Assembly (NCBI RefSeq): GCF_012641435.1
Contig: NZ_JABAIJ010000016.1
Location: 62,001 to 126,000, forward strand
Reading direction: 5' to 3'
DNA: 64,000 nt
Origin: Rhizobium sp. P38BS-XIX
GTDB lineage: Bacteria > Pseudomonadota > Alphaproteobacteria > Rhizobiales > Rhizobiaceae
The notes under the pieces are model-generated. The model saw only the letters and a list, made by a program, of their open reading frames with translations, did not search any database and was not told the origin of the DNA. Of this stretch, positions 61,546-64,000 are shown in pieces (within the stretch, counting starts at the first letter, position 1; each line of letters begins with the position of its first letter). A program made the position numbers and the translations under genes.

Positions 61546-62202
61546 ATGGCTGAAGCGAAATCAACGGAGAAGCGGTCGAGAGGGCGGCCTCAGGTTCGCT
61601 GTGATGAGGATACGAAAGGCTTGATCATCGAGGCGGCGGATACGCAGTTTCGTGACAATGGCTATGCGGCCGCAAGCATCAGTGCGATCGCGCAGGCAGC
61701 CGGCGTTTCGACGAAGACGCTCTACAGGTTGTTTCCGACCAAGACGGATTTGTTTTCCAGCATCATCTCCGATCGCATTGGTCGCTTTCTCCTGGCAGTC
61801 GATCAATCGACACTCGCAACGATGGATTTGCGGTCCGGGTTGGAGCGCCTGCTGATAGCCTATGGCATGCTGACGATGTCGCCCGATACCGTCGATATCA
61901 TGCGGCTCGTCATTGCAGAATCCGACCGCGTCCCGGAGATCGCGACAAGCTTTTACGAAAGGGCAATTGTTGGCTCCAATGTTGTCATCGAAAAATGGCT
62001 GACGAGGCAGTCCGAGCGTGGGCTGCTCAAGTTCGAGGATATTCATATGGCGTCGGGCATGCTGCGCGGAATGATGATCATGGAGCCTCAGCGCGCCGCC
62101 ATTTTGCGCCAGCAAAAGCCGCCAGGCATCGAGGACATTGCCCAGCGTGCACGGATCTGCGCCGATATCTTTCTCAAGGGCTCTCAGGTCGCGGCGGTAT
62201 AG
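61546..62202 (+). CDS. TetR-family regulator
   Basis: A 218-residue TetR protein: helix-turn-helix at about 25-70 (ISAIAQAAGVSTKTLYRLFPTKTDLF), and a helical ligand domain of the TetR_C_AefR-like type. The last 29 bases overlap the 3' end of the convergent flavoprotein gene, a likely target. Confidence 0.88.
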   Translation: MAEAKSTEKRSRGRPQVRCDEDTKGLIIEAADTQFRDNGYAAASISAIAQAAGVSTKTLYRLFPTKTDLFSSIISDRIGRFLLAVDQSTLATMDLRSGLERLLIAYGMLTMSPDTVDIMRLVIAESDRVPEIATSFYERAIVGSNVVIEKWLTRQSERGLLKFEDIHMASGMLRGMMIMEPQRAAILRQQKPPGIEDIAQRARICADIFLKGSQVAAV

Positions 62203-63853
62203 AAAGTGCTCTCCCGGCCGCGCGGCCGGAGAAGATGCAGCCGCCCAGGAACGTTCCTTCAAGTGCGTTGTAGCCATGCACCCCGCCACCGCCGAAGCCC
62301 GCGACCTCGCCGGCCGCATAGAGGCCCGGAAACGGATGGCCGTCCGGGCGCATGACCTGCGAATCAAGGTTTGTCTCAATTCCGCCGAGTGTCTTGCGCG
62401 TGAGGATGTTGAGACGCACGGCAATGAGCGGACCATGTCTGGGGTCCAGCAATCGGTGTGGTTTGGCGATGCGCAATCGATCGCTGAAATAACGCCTCGC
62501 ATTGGATATCGCCATCACTTGCGCGTCTTTGCTGTATGCGTTGTCGGTCGCGTGGTCGCGCGCCTGCAACTGGCGTTCGATATGGGTGAAATCCAGTTTT
62601 GGGCCGCGCGAAAGCTCATTCATGCCGGCGACCAGGTCCTGCAGATTGTCCCGCACCACAAAGTCGACGCCATTGCGCCGGAATGCCTCGATCGGCGCCG
62701 GAGCGGCCTTGGAAAACCGGCTCCGGAGCATCAGCATTATGTCCTTGCCGGTGATATCAGGGTTTTGCTCGGAGCCCGATAGCACGAACTCCTTGCCGAG
62801 GATCGTTTCGTTGAGGATGAACCAGGAATAGTCGTGGCCGGTGGAAAGGATGCGCCGGAGCGTTCCGAGCGTGTTGAACCCCGGAAAGTTGGGAGCCTCC
62901 ATGCGGTCACCCTTGGCGTCGAGCCAGATCGAGGACGGTCCGGGAATGATCCGGATCGCATGATCGGGCCAGATTGGGCTCCAGTTGTGAATTCCTTCGA
63001 CATAGTGCCACATGCGGTCGCGATTGACGACGTTGGCGCCAGCGTTTTCGGCAATCTGCAGCATTCGGCCGTCGACATGGGCGGGCACACCCGGGATCAT
63101 GTGATCCGGCACCTTACCAAGCCGATCCGTTGGCCAGTTGCGACGGATCAATTCGAGATTATGGCCGATACCGCCGGTACTAAGTAAGACTGCCCTGGCG
63201 CGATGCTCGAAAGTGCCGATCCCCACACGAGGCGATTTGCGGCCGCGCTCAAGGCTGTCGCATGGCTCAAGCTGCGTGCCGCGCACACCGGCGACCGCGC
63301 TGTTTTCGACAATCAACTCATCCACCTGATGGCGAAAGGCGAAACGCACCAGCCCGCGCCGCTCGCCATCGAGCACGCGCTCGAGGAAGATGCGGACGAG
63401 TTCGGGGCCTGTTCCCCATGTCAGGTGAAATCGCGGCACCGAGTTGCCATGTCCGAGCGCATTGCCATCGCCGCGCTCCGCCCAACCGACGGTCGGAACG
63501 ATCTTTAATCCCAGATCCTTGAGATATTGACGCTTTTCATAGGTCGCGAATTTGACATACGCCTCCGCCCAACGGCGCGGCCAGCGATCCTGATCATCCC
63601 GATCGAATTGCGCCGAACCCATCCAATCCTGGAATGCGAGTTCGTAGGAATCCTTGATGCGCAGGCGCCTTTGCTGCGGGCTGTCGACGAGAAACAAGCC
63701 GCCGAGCGACCAGAATGCCTGTCCGCCGAGATTTTTCCGATTTTCCTGATCGACGATCAGGACACGCCGTTCGGCTCTTATCAGCTCGTATGTTGCAACA
63801 AGCCCGGCAAGCCCCGCGCCGACAACGATGACATCGACTTCCGTGGCACTCAT
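62174..63853 (-). CDS. FAD-binding dehydrogenase (KsdD-like)
   Basis: A 559-residue flavoprotein of the succinate dehydrogenase/3-ketosteroid dehydrogenase superfamily. The FAD-binding VVGAGLAGLVATYELIRAERRVLIVD is at the start; GGQAFWSLGGLFLVDSPQQR and the C-terminal GLYAAGEVAGFGGGGVHGYNALEGTFLGGCIFSG are characteristic of the group annotated as FAD-binding dehydrogenase. The substrate is unknown; steroid dehydrogenation is possible but not shown. Start preceded by GGGGGAG. Confidence 0.87.
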   Translation of the reverse strand: MSATEVDVIVVGAGLAGLVATYELIRAERRVLIVDQENRKNLGGQAFWSLGGLFLVDSPQQRRLRIKDSYELAFQDWMGSAQFDRDDQDRWPRRWAEAYVKFATYEKRQYLKDLGLKIVPTVGWAERGDGNALGHGNSVPRFHLTWGTGPELVRIFLERVLDGERRGLVRFAFRHQVDELIVENSAVAGVRGTQLEPCDSLERGRKSPRVGIGTFEHRARAVLLSTGGIGHNLELIRRNWPTDRLGKVPDHMIPGVPAHVDGRMLQIAENAGANVVNRDRMWHYVEGIHNWSPIWPDHAIRIIPGPSSIWLDAKGDRMEAPNFPGFNTLGTLRRILSTGHDYSWFILNETILGKEFVLSGSEQNPDITGKDIMLMLRSRFSKAAPAPIEAFRRNGVDFVVRDNLQDLVAGMNELSRGPKLDFTHIERQLQARDHATDNAYSKDAQVMAISNARRYFSDRLRIAKPHRLLDPRHGPLIAVRLNILTRKTLGGIETNLDSQVMRPDGHPFPGLYAAGEVAGFGGGGVHGYNALEGTFLGGCIFSGRAAGRALSIPPRPESP

Positions 63854-64000
63854 GAATCATCTCCCCCGTCCCGCGGGCTCCTCCTGCCCGCGCCCAACAA
63901 GTTGACACTCGCGCGCGCACTAATCCAGGGGTTGTTTCATCGCGCCTCGACGCGAATGCTGACGCAAGGAATTGGCTGTCGATTATTGAAACGCTGTTTC

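Noticed and set aside
1..64000. tRNA, rRNA, CRISPR arrays, insertion sequences or prophage genes.
   Set aside because: I looked in the gaps and at repeated sequence and found no cloverleaf, spaced direct-repeat array, transposase or phage protein. Only the RIME-like element is repeat-like.

Overview
The window is a GC-rich chromosomal or large-replicon segment of a Rhizobiaceae bacterium (Rhizobium/Agrobacterium/Sinorhizobium type). Evidence for this placement: a second, tail-less ftsZ; a complete ehu/eut ectoine import and breakdown cluster; a RIME-like rhizobial intergenic repeat; and matches to the alphaproteobacterial EcfG general-stress promoter (GGAAC-N16/17-CGTT). I see no tRNA, rRNA, CRISPR array, insertion sequence, phage gene or origin. 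The first gene is cut by the left edge.

Layout. 0-6.5 kb: a DUF2177 fragment, tspO divergent from an rpoE-chrR sigma/anti-sigma pair, a DUF1127 microprotein, an IMPACT-family protein, a protein with a histone-H1-like tail, a CorA-type transporter and a membrane protein fused to a SRPBCC domain. 6.6-13.2 kb: glgX, treY and treZ, the TreX/Y/Z route from glycogen to trehalose, with two back-to-back consensus EcfG promoters between treY and treZ. 13.2-16.8 kb: small stress-type genes (single-domain response regulator, DUF2934, DUF72, rpsU, BON and two microproteins). 17.0-29.6 kb: ectoine catabolism. eutBCDE-ehuBCDA run rightward and asnC-ssd-aminotransferase-enuR run leftward; they converge on a RIME-like repeat. 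eutA is absent.

30-35 kb: a Cache/HAMP chemoreceptor, two small secreted proteins and ftsZ2. 35-40.4 kb: a leftward operon gntR-kduI-kduD-permease-permease-ATPase-binding protein, which joins keto-uronate enzymes to an amino-acid-type ABC importer. 40.6-42.1 kb: a LysR regulator divergent from a VOC-family enzyme.

42.1-56.1 kb: the most unusual region, a three-gene leftward unit. It encodes an 1882-residue secreted protein with an LprI-like (DUF1311) head and many beta-rich modules, a 1991-residue alpha-2-macroglobulin that lacks the thioester cysteine, and penicillin-binding protein 1C. I read it as a candidate periplasmic envelope-protection system: lysozyme-inhibitor-like head, protease-trap-like body and murein synthase.

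56.3-64 kb: a CPA1 Na+/H+ antiporter, a GNAT enzyme, an MFS exporter divergent from an XRE/MmyB-type regulator, a 49-residue microprotein behind an EcfG-like promoter, a TetR regulator and a KsdD-like flavoprotein. All family calls come from reading the translated sequences; no database search was run.
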